A DNA stretch of 64,000 bases, taken from Cacajao melanocephalus. Its lineage: Eukaryota > Chordata > Mammalia > Primates > Pitheciidae. Of this stretch, positions 33,646-47,658 are shown in pieces (position 1 is the first letter of the stretch; each line of letters begins with the position of its first letter). The DNA lies in the NCBI GenBank assembly GCA_963573385.1, contig CAUYLG010051256.1, positions 1-64,000 of the forward strand, given 5' to 3'. Under the pieces are notes generated by a model that did no database searches, was not told the DNA's origin, and saw only the letters and a program-made list of their open reading frames with translations. The position numbers and the translations under genes were made by a program.

Positions 33646-34135
33646 AATTGGAATCTCAAGACTGTCATGATTGAGAAACATAGTGCTTATCTCGAGATAC
33701 CAGGGAACCCACATAAACACATGAGCAGGAAAATGGAAATTCAGGACACTGTTTAAGAGTGTACAGAGAAAAGTTCACAGTCTGCAGGCATTGCAGCAAA
33801 CGTTGTTATAGAACTCTTCTCAAGAAAGAATTTGTAGGACCTAAAATTACTGTGGTTCTCTATCCACTAAGGCATTTCTTTGTAAAAATTCTTAGTATGA
33901 CTGCCTTAATGACATGTCATTGTTTCATATAATCTCCGTTTCAACCAAGAGTTTGTCTTACATATCCTTTTATCCCTAATGCTGTTTCAGTGTCAATACT
34001 CAAAAAAGACTTTTTTAAATTTATGAATAAAAGGTTTAATTAATTAATTAATCAATTACTGTCATTAGACCTACCACAAAAGGAACATAACATATACAAG
34101 TCCTCACAGTAAATACACTTAGAGACATTCTAATC

Positions 34136-34410
34136 TAGGGATCAGCAAACTTTCTCTATAAAGGAATAGTAAATATTTTTGGTTTTGAGGGGAATATAGC
34201 CTCTGTCATGTATACTCAACTTTGCCATTGTAACAAGGAAATGGCCACAGATACTGAAACAATGAATAATGTGTCTGTGAGATTTATGAACACTAAAATT
34301 TAAATTTCATATAACTTTCATGTGTCATATTCTTTTTATGTTTTTCAACCATTTAACAGGTAAAAATCAGTTCCTACAAAAATAAGTGGGCTGTAGTTTG
34401 TCGACCCCTA
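34136..34410 (+). mobile_element. hAT-type non-autonomous DNA transposon, about 275 bp
   Basis: The termini are inverted: left 'tagggatcagcaaacttt', right 'tagtttgtcgacccct'. The internal 'aaatatttttggttttgagg' is typical of the common 'caggggtcggcaaact' hAT family. No clear 8-bp target duplication remains. Confidence 0.8.
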
Positions 34411-35116
34411 GGCTGCAGTCCATGCTACAAGCATCTAAGAATGTTTCCATACAGAGCCACTTTCAATTATTTCTGATGAGATTGAATCTAAAGTCATTTC
34501 TCCAAAGCTACCAAATTGTTTTTTACATAGAAACAAATTCAAAATACATACAAATGGTAACTATATTCTTATTTTCAACTTCGTGTGGTTAACCTGATAT
34601 GCTTGCATCATAATACAAGCATGAGGGTCTTTATTGCAGATACGATTTAGGAAAGTGTGCTCTGTTAATAGATCTAGTCCCTTAGAGTTAAGCATTTCTC
34701 CCTCTAAATGATATTTTATTGGAAAATGAATGGTGATTCTATAAATATAAGGTTCAGAAAGTATGCGTCAGGATCTTTCTTAAAGAAACTAAGTTTCATG
34801 AGATATAGTTTGTTTAATTTAAACTCATTCATATAATCTAAATGAATTAACCATATATGTTTATAAAGTTTAGATATCATCCACATTGTTATTTATACTG
34901 CATTTTTGTTATCTCTGGCTCTGTCTCCTACAAACTATCAATGCAAGAAAAACAGGAAAAGGATATCTGTGAGATTTAAATCTCTCCTAATCTAGTAAAT
35001 TTATACATCAGCTATTGAAAGCAAAGTGAAAAAGAAAACTATAAATAATGAGACAATCTTTAGCTATTTTAAAAATCAAACAAGTACAGTTTTATCACAT
35101 GTGTTCATTTTGATTT
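34411..35116. other. No gene or recognised repeat
   Basis: AT-rich unrecognised sequence. Confidence 0.4.
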
Positions 35117-35277
35117 TAAATTTGCCAGGCATGGTGGCACACTCCTGTAATCCCAGCTACTTGGAAGGCTGCGGCAGCAGAATCACTTGAACCATGATTC
35201 AGAGGTTGCAGTGAGCCGAGATCACGCTACTGCACTCCAGCCTGAGTGAGAGTGAGACTTTGTCTCAAAAAAAAAAG
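35117..35277 (+). mobile_element. Alu SINE, 5'-truncated
   Basis: Begins at 'tttgccaggcatggtggc', inside the Alu, and runs through 'gaggttgcagtgagccgaga' to a poly(A) tail. Only the right half is present. Confidence 0.95.
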
Positions 35278-36044
35278 CATTATTGGTTTGCTGGGGAAAA
35301 AGGCATAATCTTACAAGAGCTAATCTTAGTACCTAAAATGTAGAAGGATAGGTAAAATTCTACTTAAAATGATTGTTTGGGGTCCATCTCAACATCATCA
35401 CTAACTCACCTGAACTTTGGCAAGTTAAAAACTCCCCAAGTCACAGTTTCCCCTGTGTTAACTTCTCACAAAAATCACTTTGTTCATGTGCTGGTGATTC
35501 AGATAATAATGTCACATCTGTATAAAGGAAGCAAAGCTGGGTGAAAGCCACAGGGGGCAAAAAAAAGAGGCCCAATGACCAGAGGTTACATTTCTGACCC
35601 AAGAGTCAGGACTAATAATGCCAGATCTTTGAAATAAGTCACCAGAGTCAGTCTGCATGGCTATTGTTGCCTTTGCTTGCTCATTTTTAAATACTAATTC
35701 AAGTTGACTGTGGATATATGTGTATATATACATATATATGTATGTGACACAACAACTGATACCTAAAATAACCCTAGTTATCTAGCGTTATAATATTTTT
35801 AGAGCCATGTCTTCCAAGACCTCCAAAAGTTCATAGAATGTTTATCTCTTCCTTCTGTTGGTTCTTGTGACCCTTTTAGTGTACCTGTTGTGTTCGTAGC
35901 GTTTATTCTTTTCCCTAGAGTTTCTGGCTTTCTAAGAGTTCTAAAATCCTAATGTTTTATGTAATCTGTTTGCCTTATGAATTAATGTCAATTTTATTTT
36001 CTCTACTATTGTAATTACTTGAGGTAGTATGTGCTCAATGTAAA
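35278..36044. other. No gene; short AT/GT simple repeat
   Basis: Unrecognised sequence apart from a 'tatatatacatatatatgta' tract at 35713-35745. Confidence 0.45.
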
Positions 36045-36169
36045 GAGTTAAACAATTAAAAAATAGAAAAATTATAATCATCTCCTCTAGCCCCCAACAA
36101 TTTCTGGAGAGAATAATATTTCATGTTAATAGTCTACTGCATAATGTTCTACAAATAAATCTATTAAAG

Positions 36170-36569
36170 TATTTCCAACCATTCTCTAAATTGATGAACA
36201 TTCATATTTTTCTCATGTTTTCCATCTCTTCTAAACCCCAACCAATCCCATCCAAAGATTACCAGTGTCACCTTATTGATATCTACCCTCTCTCACCTGT
36301 CTCTATATTCATTGAGGTATACACCAACCTATATACCCATGTACTGATTTTTGTTTACTTGATTTTTGACAAAATTTAAGCAAAATATATTATTTCGTTA
36401 CTCTATAACTTACTTCATTTCATTAAAAAATATATCGTGGACATGCTTGTATATAAATAAATTGATCTTATTCTATTTTGATGGCTGCACAATATTCTGC
36501 AAAGTGATTGTATTATTTCCAATCATTCTCTAACTTAGTGAACATTCAGATTTTTTTCAATGTTTTCCA
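36170..36569. repeat. Direct repeat of 55 bp, offset 344 bp
   Basis: 36170-36224 recurs at 36514-36569 ('aacattcat' / 'aacattcag', 'gttttcca') with about 85% identity. It may be a duplicated piece of L1 ORF2 sequence placed inside its own 3' UTR. Confidence 0.75.
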
Positions 36570-37770
36570 CTGCAAACATCCATATACATGTTTCTTCATT
36601 CACTTGTGCAAATATTCTCTAGGACATAGTTCCAACGAGGAATAGGCTGTCAAGTAACTTTCCTGACAGGTTAAATGCGTTCACTCCAAGTGTATGTGAA
36701 TATTGATGCTATCAAATTCTTTAAAATTTCTCCATAACATGAGGGGAAAATTATATTTTTTGATTGCTTCAGTAAGCACTTTTTGACTACTAGTGAGATT
36801 AATCATATTTTCAAATATTTATTGGCCACTTGACTATCACCATTTTTCAGTTAGGTTTTCTTTTTAAATCAATGTATGGTAATGCTTTACATGTTTGAAA
36901 TAGTAACCGCTTTCTATCCTTAAGTACCAAATGCATTTTCTCTGAATCTCTCATTTGACTTTTTATGATGTCATTCAATGTATAGAAAAATATTTTCTTT
37001 CATAGTTACCCATCTTTCTCTTCCTTTAAGGTCTCAATTGTTCTTTCTTCCCTAAAAATAACTTTTCATTTTTACTTTTTTTTGTAGCTAGCCCTTTAAC
37101 GTATTTGCAGGGTTTTTTTTGTATAAGACATCATGTAAGAACATAATTTTGTGTTTTCCAACTAGATTGGTAAATCAATTCTGCCACCACTATTTACTAA
37201 ATATATCATTCTTTCCCTACTGAATCGAAATGGCATCTTCATAATATATTAGGCTCCACTATATGCATGAACTCTCTAGTTAGTTCTATGATCTACTTAT
37301 CTAATTTTGTATGAAAATCATATAGATTAGGTAATAATAGCTTTGAAACAAGTTTCATATCTGGTTATGCCAAGACCCCATTATTAATATCATTGTAAAA
37401 ATTGTTGGCAATTCTGCAACATTTATTCTAGATGAATGTTTGTCTTATTTTTAACAACATGTGAAAATCCTGATTATATAAAAGCTTTATATGTTCATTT
37501 TTGAATGACTGAATATTTTATAATACTAATTTTTAAAATTCTGGAACAAGACATTTCTCTTAATTTATTTAAAACTTTGAATAATATTTTATAATTTTGT
37601 CTGCACATATCCTGAAGCTTTCTTTTAAGTACATTCCTTTCTTTCTGATTGCTAATATGAAGAAAAGCAACTTATTTGCTTTTCCAATAATCTTCTATCT
37701 TCCACTTTATTAAATTCTAATACCTTTAGTAATATCACTTGGATTATATGCAAATAATAATGTTTTATGG

Positions 37771-37948
37771 TTGTCATGGTTCTATAGTGTCTTCTAGGCT
37801 CTACTTATAATACTTAAACTTGCTCATGTCACACTTATTCAATATTTGTTGGTTATTGTCTTGAATGCTTTTGCATAGCTGCTGTCCAAACATGATCCAA
37901 CAAATGATTCACAAACAAAAACAGGATGAAATTATGCAAATAAAGATG
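37771..37948 (+). repeat. Unknown direct repeat, copy A, inserted in L1ME
   Basis: About 170 bp that recurs at 39850-40022 in the same orientation (shared: 'ctacttataatacttaaac', 'attgtcttgaatgctt', 'ctgtccaaaca'). L1 sequence 'atgcaaataataatgttt' on its left and 'atgcaaataaagatgttt' on its right look like a target duplication, so this copy appears to be a transposed insertion. I do not recognise the family. Confidence 0.75.
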
Positions 37949-38066
37949 TTTGTCTCTTTTAATATTTATGCTGCTTTTTGTTTTCGTGTCTCATCACTTT
38001 ATCTAGAACCTCCCAAATATCACTTAATAATGAAGATAACTGAGTATTTTAGTCTTAGTCTCACTT

Positions 38067-38710
38067 ATTTTTAAAATTTACTTTAAATTCTGGGGGATAC
38101 ATGTGCAGAATGTCCAAGTTTGTTACATAGGTATACATGTGCCATGGTGGTTTGCTGCATCTATTGAGCCATACTCTGTTTCCCTCTCTTTACTCCTTAC
38201 CCCCAACTTTCCCCGATGTGTGTTGTTCCCCTCCCTGTGTTCATGTGTTTTCATTGTTCAACTCCCATTTATGAGTGTTTTCTGTTCCTGTGTTAGTTTG
38301 CTGAGTATAATGGCTTCCAGCTTCATCCATGTCCCTGCAAAGCACATGATCTCATTCTTTTTTATGGCTGCATAGTATTCCATGGTGTATATGTACCAGA
38401 TTTTCTTTATCCAGTCTATCATTGATGGGCATTTCGGTTGGTTCCATGTCTTTGCTACTATAAATAGTGCTGCAACAAACATACATGTGCATTGTCTTTA
38501 TAGCAGAATGATTTCTATTCCTTCAGCTATACTCAGTAATGGGATTGCTGTGTCAAATGGTATTTCTGGTTCTAGATCCTTGAGTAATTGCCATACTGTC
38601 CACAATGGTTGAACTAATTTACATTCTCACCAATAGTGTAAAAGCGTTCCTATTTCTCCACAGCCTCACCAGCATCTATTGGTTCTGACTTTTTAATAAT
38701 CGTCATTCTG
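38067..38710 (-). mobile_element. L1P LINE-1, 5'-truncated, with target duplication
   Basis: Reverse L1 from 'gggatacatgtgcagaat' through 'tagtattccatggtgtatat' to 'ctccacagcctcaccagcat'. Flanks 'ttagtctcactt' (38055-38066) and 'ttagtcccactt' (38711-38722) are a 12-bp duplication with one change. The minus-strand frame at 38258-38482 is the broken ORF2 end. Confidence 0.95.
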
Positions 38711-39440
38711 TTAGTCCCACTTTTAATGATAATAACTCTAGTATTTTATTATTATGAGGCATGCTATTGAGATTTTTAATAAATAGTTTTATTGTGTGGA
38801 GATCATGTTCTCTGTCTCCATTTTACTTATCATTTTATTAGGAATGCAGCTGAATTTAAGTTATTTTTAAGACTCAATAAAATGATATTTTTTTCTTCTT
38901 TCATTTGAAAATGAGATGAATTATGTTGCTTTTTTTTTATTGAAACTTCCTTGCATTCCTGGAATTCAACTTGCTTTTTTTGTTATCCCTTTTAAAAAGT
39001 CTGAATTTGATTTGCTTACATAGATTTAGGTCTAAAATTTTTATACTGTCCGTATTATTTCCATATTAAGGTTTTGCTAGCTAAGTAAAATGATGTGTGT
39101 GCTTTTTCTGTGATCTTGACTTATTGCTTTATTCATGACTCATCTCTTTTTGAACGTTACCTAGGACACAGATATAAAACCATCTGGACCTAATACATTT
39201 TAAAATATGAAGAGTTCTATAACAAGCTTTTATGGCAACACTTCTAATTTCTTCTGCAGCAATTGGTCTGTGTAGGTTTTCTCTTTTATATTGCAAAATC
39301 TAGCATTATATTTTGTTTGATAAACCTTATTTCTTTCTAATTTATAACCAGACAGTTCCACATAATTTTTAAAAGTTCTGTTAATCCCAATGATTAATAA
39401 TAATCTATAATTATTTTTTATTATATCTAATATTATATGT

Positions 39441-39849
39441 TTTCCTTTCTTTGTTTTTAATCAGAAATCCAGAAGGTACCTGATGTATTTTTAATAATAA
39501 AATATATCAAATAAACTGGGGAGATAAATAATAACTCTTAAAGATTCTATTCACTTGAGATAAATAACTTGTTACAGTCATCAAAAATATTTTTTTTCTT
39601 CCCTGACATAATAAGAAATCAACCCAGTCAAGAATGGCACAATAGACTAGTTTAATTTCTTAACCCAATCAGGCAAACTTGGATTTTATTTACATATTTT
39701 GGCCAACTGAGGGTTGGTAAACCACTGTTTCCACTTCATGTTATTTACTATAGGTGAGGTGGAATAATTGAAGCTAAAAGAAAAGGCATCCTGTCTTTCT
39801 AAAACAGACTTGGGGAAGTATTACCTTCTTGATCAGGCCTGAAAATCTT
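39441..39849. other. No gene or recognised repeat
   Basis: AT-rich unrecognised sequence following the L1ME. Confidence 0.4.
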
Positions 39850-40022
39850 TTGTCACGGTTCTATAGCATCTTCTAGGCCCTACTTATAATACTTAAACCT
39901 GTTCATGTCACAGTTATTCGATATTGTTGTTCATTGTCTTGAATGCTTCTGCATAGTTGCTGTCCAAACAAATGGTCCAATTCTCAAACAAAAACAGAAT
40001 GAAATCATGCTGATTAAAAATG
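39850..40022 (+). repeat. Unknown direct repeat, copy B
   Basis: Partner of 37771-37948 at about 85% identity by eye. It sits outside the L1ME. 'ccttcttgat' just left and 'tcttcttgaa' just right may be a weak target duplication. Confidence 0.75.
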
Positions 40023-40149
40023 AAACCTCATCTTCTTGAAGATAAACAACAGGAATGAATATTTTTGCAATCTACCTGCCGATTTATCCGTATAAGGAGT
40101 TAGCATACAAATATTGATATAATCTTTGGAAAAAGAGTGATTGTTCTTT

Positions 40150-40560
40150 AGCCATGATAGCAAGTAAACCTAAGAACAACTTTTAAATCCATCTAATTGA
40201 TTAATGGCAATTTTGCCTCAATTAACATGCTTTTGAAAGCCAATCAATCCATAGCCATCCCTCACTTCCGAAAGACAACCAATGAGGAACAGACTCACTC
40301 TAAAAAACATGCCTCTGAATGCCAACCAATCAACAAGAGTCTAAACTGAGTAATCATGCTTGAACAGATAATGTCAGTTTACTTATTCCTCTTAAAATAT
40401 GCTAATCCTTGAGCCCCATGCTGTCCAAAAACCCTGTATGTAATCAGTAGTCTACTCTTCTCCAGGAGACTGTGCCTGATTGACATAGTTCTCCCTTGCC
40501 ATAAGCAACCAGCTCAGCTTTGTGTTTTAATTTCAGATATTAAGTAGTAATCTCACCACT
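40150..40560 (+). mobile_element. Possible LTR-like remnant
   Basis: Several CCAAT-type motifs ('gccaatcaat', 'aaccaatgag', 'gccaaccaatca') are followed by a TATA-like stretch and 'ctccaggagactgtgcctg' with 'ccataagcaaccagctcag', an arrangement like a retroviral LTR. I see no defined ends and cannot name a family. Confidence 0.3.
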
Positions 40561-42490
40561 CTTGACAATCAATCGAGATTTATTTAATGCTAACCATTGA
40601 AATTAAAAAACAAAAAAGATGGCAAGATGAGTTGGCTGCTCTTCTGTAAATTTAAAGAGTAAAATGCACAATATTTTAAAATGTATCTAATGGCCCCAAA
40701 TATCCTAAAATACAGTAAAGACGTGAGAAATATATAGAAATATGTAGATGAGAAATTATTGACTTAATTCATAGCTGATTAATTCTAATTTGACATAGGT
40801 ACAAATTACTTATTTTTCACGTTACCTATACTTCTTATAATGCTGACTTCTAGTGCAAACTTAAATCCATTTTGAGACTATACAGATGGGAAAGAAAAGA
40901 AGGAAGAAGGATCTGAAAGGGGAAAGACAATAAAGGAGAAAGAGTAAAAGGAAGGGAAAAAATAAGTCCAGCATATTATTTAAGGGAAAGACAAAGCTTC
41001 AACGAATCAATAAGCTAAACAGTGGTTGTTTGGTCCTCTCTCCATTTGCCACACCCTCCCTCCCAGCCTCTATATGCTCGCTTTGTCTTAACTGAGGACC
41101 TAAGGTAACTTCACTTGACTGTCAACTCACCCCATAAGAAGGTAATAAAGCCTTCCATTCAAAAACATTTATTGGGCACTCACAATGTGTCAGATCCTAT
41201 GCTACATGTTATCCCTCACAGACAGATTCTCAATGACCCAAGGCACATAAAACTCAAAGTAATAAATTTATTGGTGAAATTTTAAGCTCTTGTGTACCTA
41301 GCAAGGTATGTATCTGGGAGCAGAGAACCACACAAATAGCCATAATAGTGTTTGTGAACTTTGGTAAATCCTATAAGCTTTATTAAATTTCAATCTACTT
41401 CTAACTTTTCCAAAAGCAAGTTCAGGGGGAAGCAAATTATTCCTTTCGTATTTCTCTATGTCTGCATGAGGAGGGAGAAGTGAAGGGTAAGGGGAACTTT
41501 TATTTCAAAGTTTACCATAGGCATTGCAGAAAACAACAAATTGGCTGATATATCCTTTGGTGTTATTATCAGAAACAGAGCATAAGCTGAATGGGTCTCT
41601 ATGGTCTCCTACTATTTTGCATTTTATGACTGTCATTATTCTCTGTGCATAAGAAGGGTTATAGCTGTTATATCCCTTTTGACTTCAAGTTTCTTTACTA
41701 TAAATACGTAAAAATCTGTTTATGTTAATATTGACACAGCTTCGTAATTCTATTTGCTAAGTTACTGATGAACACAATACCCATTTGATGGGTGAAGCTT
41801 TCTTCACCACGAAAATGTCAGTTTCCATTACCTTTACTACAAAATTAGCCCTAAAAATTATTTTTTAAACTGGAAAGGAAAGCAATTCAAAATTGCATGA
41901 GATATAATTGTCGGATACAGTTAATGTGTCTTTAATTGTTAAATTCATCTCCTTAATGAAAATATTTGCTTTCTAAAACTATATTTATTGAATAAATAAA
42001 TTTTTTGATGTTTCCCTAATTTTTTCACAAAATAGACTGTGTAATTCCTTTAAATGGAAAGTCACTGTCTGAATCTCAAATCTTCCAGCAGTTCTGTCTC
42101 TGTCTGACATTTTCATAAGCCAGAAGTTAAGATCCACTGAAGAATCTCAGGCATTGCCTGGCATTCTTATCTCCTTCTTTAATTTCCTCCCTTCCTTCCT
42201 TTCTGAGGCATTGGCAGAACTGGTTTACTTTGGCCTCTTACAAAACTAGACCACAGAAAACACTTTTGTATTTGCATGTGTGCATATGTGTATGTGTCAT
42301 TGGTTTATTAACATATTTTTATTAGTTTTAAATGGAGATCACTTCATTAAATGAACATAGCTCCTATAAAATTGTAAGAGTAATTTCAGCCAGAAGTTGT
42401 CATCCCACCAAATAAACAAGCTGTTTGCATAACAATATTATTTCAGAGAAAACCAGATCGTGGTATCTTTTTGACAATCTATTGTTTTGT
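40561..42490. other. No gene; one MIR-like fragment
   Basis: About 1.9 kb of unrecognised AT-rich DNA. 41160-41225 ('catttattgggcactcacaa', 'tgtgtcagatcctatgctac') resembles a reverse MIR end. Confidence 0.45.
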
Positions 42491-42494
42491 ACTG

Positions 42495-42615
42495 TCCCTC
42501 ACTATGTGACTCTAGGTAATTCCTGAAGTTATCTCTTTCTCAGTCTCTCCATCTATAAAAGGAGATAGTAATTATTCTATGACATATCTAATCATTAGAA
42601 CTACATGAAGTCAAA
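42495..42615 (+). repeat. MIR SINE fragment
   Basis: 'ctatgtgactctaggtaatt', 'ctcagtctctccatctataa' and 'aaggagatagtaattattct' follow the MIR core. Confidence 0.75.
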
Positions 42616-43400
42616 CACAATAATTATGCAAAAGTACTTTGTAAAGTTTTATGTGAAAATTTCAGAAACAAATACTCTTTTCCAGCTTATATATGGCAAG
42701 CTTGGGGACAGGATATGCAGAGGAGGGGGATTAAAACAAAAAAATTGAATAAGACTAATAAAATGCACAGTAGCTTCTCTCCTAAGCAGCCTAGAAAATA
42801 AGTTACACAACTACTATTTTTGTTAACACTATTAGTGAAGAAGAATCCAGATCACGGGTCTAAGAATTCAAACACAATTTGCCTTAAGTCAATTTGTTAC
42901 ACTAGACATATGTACAATAAGAATTTCAAGAGATATATTCTGTGTATTCCTGGGTTTCTGACTAAAAGAGACTATTTTATACAACCTTCTCACCAGTAGT
43001 AATTTTTTCTTATGTTTACTTAATTTTGTTATTTTCAATTTTATTATTAAACAAAGTGTTCTGTTACAAAATTCTTCCTGCAAAATTCCATAATATCTAT
43101 ATCAGCTTCCACTGCATCTTTTTACACTCAAGTCTGTGTCTATGTCAGCATTTCTATTACACATTTGTTTCTAGGAGTTTAAAAATCATCCATAAAAGTT
43201 AACCAAGGCTGAAATGGCAGACAGCTTACAAGCACATTTTGTTTTTATCAACTTTCAAGAAATTCATATGGCTGTTTCTAAATTCTTATATATCAGGCTA
43301 AAGTAAAAGAAATCCTTGCCAACAAGTGCCACTTATTTAGGCTAATTCACTTCAAAAACAATGGAATATTTTTTGTTTTTGTTTTTCTTAATGCAATTAT
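42616..43400. other. No gene or recognised repeat
   Basis: AT-rich unrecognised sequence. Confidence 0.4.
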
Positions 43401-43404
43401 TCCA

Positions 43405-43700
43405 TGACTGGCTCTCATCTCCTCCAAGTCCCTCAGCCCCCTCCTGGCTAGATGCCTGGTCACACTGGTAGCTGGCCTGCCTGGCACCTGCAGCCCAGCA
43501 CTTCTGGCCATGAGGTTCATAGCTAATGTTGCATGCTGTCATAGGACTGTGAAGTTTTCTGGGTGCTGCCAACAGAATCATCACACGGCAAATTTCTTTG
43601 GCTCAGCCCTGCTCCTCCTCTGTCCCAGCTGAAGACATGCCCTTTTGGGTATTGTAGTCACAACCGTAAGTCCCAGAAGGCAGCATGTGAGTAACTACTA
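43405..43700. other. GC-richer unique patch with ZNF143-like motifs
   Basis: Clearly richer in G and C than its neighbours and not a repeat I recognise. At 43639-43658 'ttttgggtattgtagt' read in reverse resembles the ACTACAATTCCCAG core known for ZNF143/Staf sites, and 'gtcccagaaggca' at 43670-43682 resembles its other half. No transcript evidence can be seen. Confidence 0.35.
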
Positions 43701-43889
43701 CTTACCCATATAGGCAGAGCTGTCTTTACTCAGACAAATCAGGCCATGCTTTGAACTGTTGGCAAAGAATTCTCCATGGATCTCTTGTGTTTCTGCATGT
43801 CTTGCAAATGAGTCACTGACTGTTCTTTATTCCAAACTACCTTTTCAAGGACTTTGTATGGTGAATAGCCTTGAAAGATACAGATAATG

Positions 43890-44180
43890 CCTCCCTTTGG
43901 TGAAAAGGACAAGCATGCTCACTGCCCAGCATAATAAAGATAATGATTCCCACCAAATCAAGGGAAAGGCATGCTTACTGCCCATTATTGAGGATTTAGG
44001 CTCCTAAACTTAAAGTTCCTCTCCACCTTTTGCAAGTATCCTCTGGCCCTCTTCACAGTCACTCTGTGGAACTGGAGCTAAGGAAACCTGGAAATAAATG
44101 CTGACTCTCTGGCAACTGCTACTGCCGTTAGTAATAACTGTCCTTCATTTGTGACCCAGCAGTCTCATCTATTGTAACAG
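43890..44180 (+). mobile_element. ERVL-type LTR remnant (LTR33-like)
   Basis: 'agcatgctcactgcccagc', 'ataataaagataatgattcc', 'gaggatttaggctcc' and 'gaaataaatgctgactctct' resemble the U3-R-U5 order of old ERVL LTRs. A short internal near-duplication ('gcatgctcactgccca' and 'gcatgcttactgccca') is present. Confidence 0.45.
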
Positions 44181-44239
44181 CGTTCATGAAACTGTGGTAG
44201 GCTTTGCAAGTAGGGTGAAACTCAGCCTCTTCATAGTTC

Positions 44240-44360
44240 TCATCATGAACATACAGGCTGTCGCTTTTACTAAAATGTAAGCTCCTTGGAAGCTAAAATT
44301 CTTTACTTATCACTGTATCTCCAAAACTTACACTAACACCTGCTAAATAAATGATATTCC
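44240..44360 (+). mobile_element. LINE-2 3' fragment
   Basis: 'aaaatgtaagctccttggaa' and 'cactgtatctccaaaactta' then 'ctgctaaataaatgatatt' fit the L2 3' terminus. Confidence 0.55.
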
Positions 44361-44862
44361 CTGAGGATAAAAGGCTTAATGAAGGAAGTGAAACTTGATC
44401 TGAACTCTGATTTCTTCCCCTGCATCCTCTACTCTGTTGTGAGATATTGAAAATACCATTCAGAAACAGAACCAAAGCCTCTCAAAAACACTTTTGTCTT
44501 TTAGATTGCAGGTAGAAATGCACTGTATACCCTCACTTCTTTGCTTCTAATAGATGACAAAATATAGCCTCAGATATTCTGCGTCCTCTAAGTTACAATG
44601 AGTGTGAGATTTTTCATCTTCTGACAATCTCTGCTTCTTAAATATTTCTGCTCTCTCTCCCCAAGATAGCAGAACTGGGGCAGCCATCAAGTGAACAGCG
44701 GATCATTTACACTTCACCTAAAAACTTGTCTGTCAAGGGATAATCAACTCCTATTACTTTAAAATAGTTTTTGAATATTTTCCCCAAAATTTAGAAAAGA
44801 TTCCTTCCCACTTTTCTTTGGTCTGAATTCATGACAATGTCTAATTTATTACACTGTTTTCA
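44361..44862. other. No gene or recognised repeat
   Basis: Unrecognised sequence; short frames only. Confidence 0.4.
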
Positions 44863-44874
44863 GAGGAGTTTTTT

Positions 44875-45022
44875 TTAATTTTTTAAATTTTACTTTACAT
44901 TCAGGGATACATGTGCAGAGGGAAAGCATTAGAATGAATATCTTATGCATGTGGGGCTTAAAACCTAGAAGACAGGTATTGGTGCAGCAAACCACCATGG
45001 CACACGTATACCTACATAAAAA
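44875..45022 (-). mobile_element. Very short L1 with inverted 5' part
   Basis: T-rich 3' end and 'agggatacatgtgcagag' in reverse, then from about 44920 plus-strand L1 3' UTR ('tattggtgcagcaaaccacc', 'atggcacacgtatacctac'). 'aggagtttttttt' at 44864 and 'aggagatttttaa' at 45023 are a likely target duplication. Confidence 0.75.
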
Positions 45023-46955
<1,933 letters not shown>

Positions 46956-46963
46956 AATGCCTT

Positions 46964-47278
46964 GTTTAACTTAAGCCAACATTTACTGAAGAACACTTGT
47001 CATTACAACCCTGGGATCCATAAGAGAAGACATAAGTAGAAGAAAAAGTAGTTTCTCTTTGCTCTCTTTGCAGCCTCATCCCAACCCCAGGAAGCAGTTA
47101 AAGGGATAACAGGAGTAAGAATTAACTGGAAATGTAAATACGAAGAAAAAAATAGAGAGAAATGGTAACTGGTTGAAGAATTGTTTGAGGAAAACCTGCA
47201 CTGGCTGACTTTTTCATCCTTTCATGTGCACCCAAGTTTAAAGCAGAAAAAGTTTGTGAAGTAATTGAGCTATCTGCC
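46964..47278. other. No gene or recognised repeat
   Basis: A-rich unrecognised sequence. Confidence 0.4.
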
Positions 47279-47658
47279 TGCTATGGTTTGAGTGGTTGTC
47301 CCCTCCAAAACTCATGTTGAAATTTAATTTCATTTTAACAATATTAAGAAGTGAAACTTTTGAGAAGTGATTAAGCCATAAGGGTTCCTACCTCATGGGT
47401 AAGATTACTGCGATTAAAAAAATAAATACATGTTTGGTCCCCTTTTGTCTCTTGGTCCTTCTACCTTCTGCCAATGCAAAGAAAAAGCCTTCCTCTCCTC
47501 TGAAAGATGCATCCTCTTGGCATCAGAATCGCCAAACCTGCTGGTGCCTTGCTACTGGACTTTCCAGACTCTAGAACTGTGATAAGATAAATTTCTGTTC
47601 ATTGTAAATTACCAAATCTCAGGTATTCTGTCATAATAGCCCAAAACAGACTGACGCA
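47279..47658 (+). mobile_element. ERVL-MaLR LTR (MST/MLT1 group), solo
   Basis: Starts 'tgctatggtttgagtg' and ends near 'cagactgacgca'. Internal 'gactttccagactctagaac' and 'gataagataaatttctgttc' (AATAAA-type signal changed) match the MaLR LTR order. Confidence 0.88.

Larger units (their letters stand above)
36045..39440 (-). mobile_element. L1ME-type LINE-1, long, with two later insertions
   Basis: Reverse old L1 from its 3' UTR through much of ORF2. Landmarks are 'aatatatcgtggacatgctt', 'gatggctgcacaatattctg', 'tactagtgagattaatcat', 'aatattttataattttgtc', 'tgcattcctggaattcaact' and 'ccatctggacctaatac'. All frames are broken. A small unknown element interrupts it near 37768-37930, and a younger L1 interrupts it at 38067-38710. 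Confidence 0.75.
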
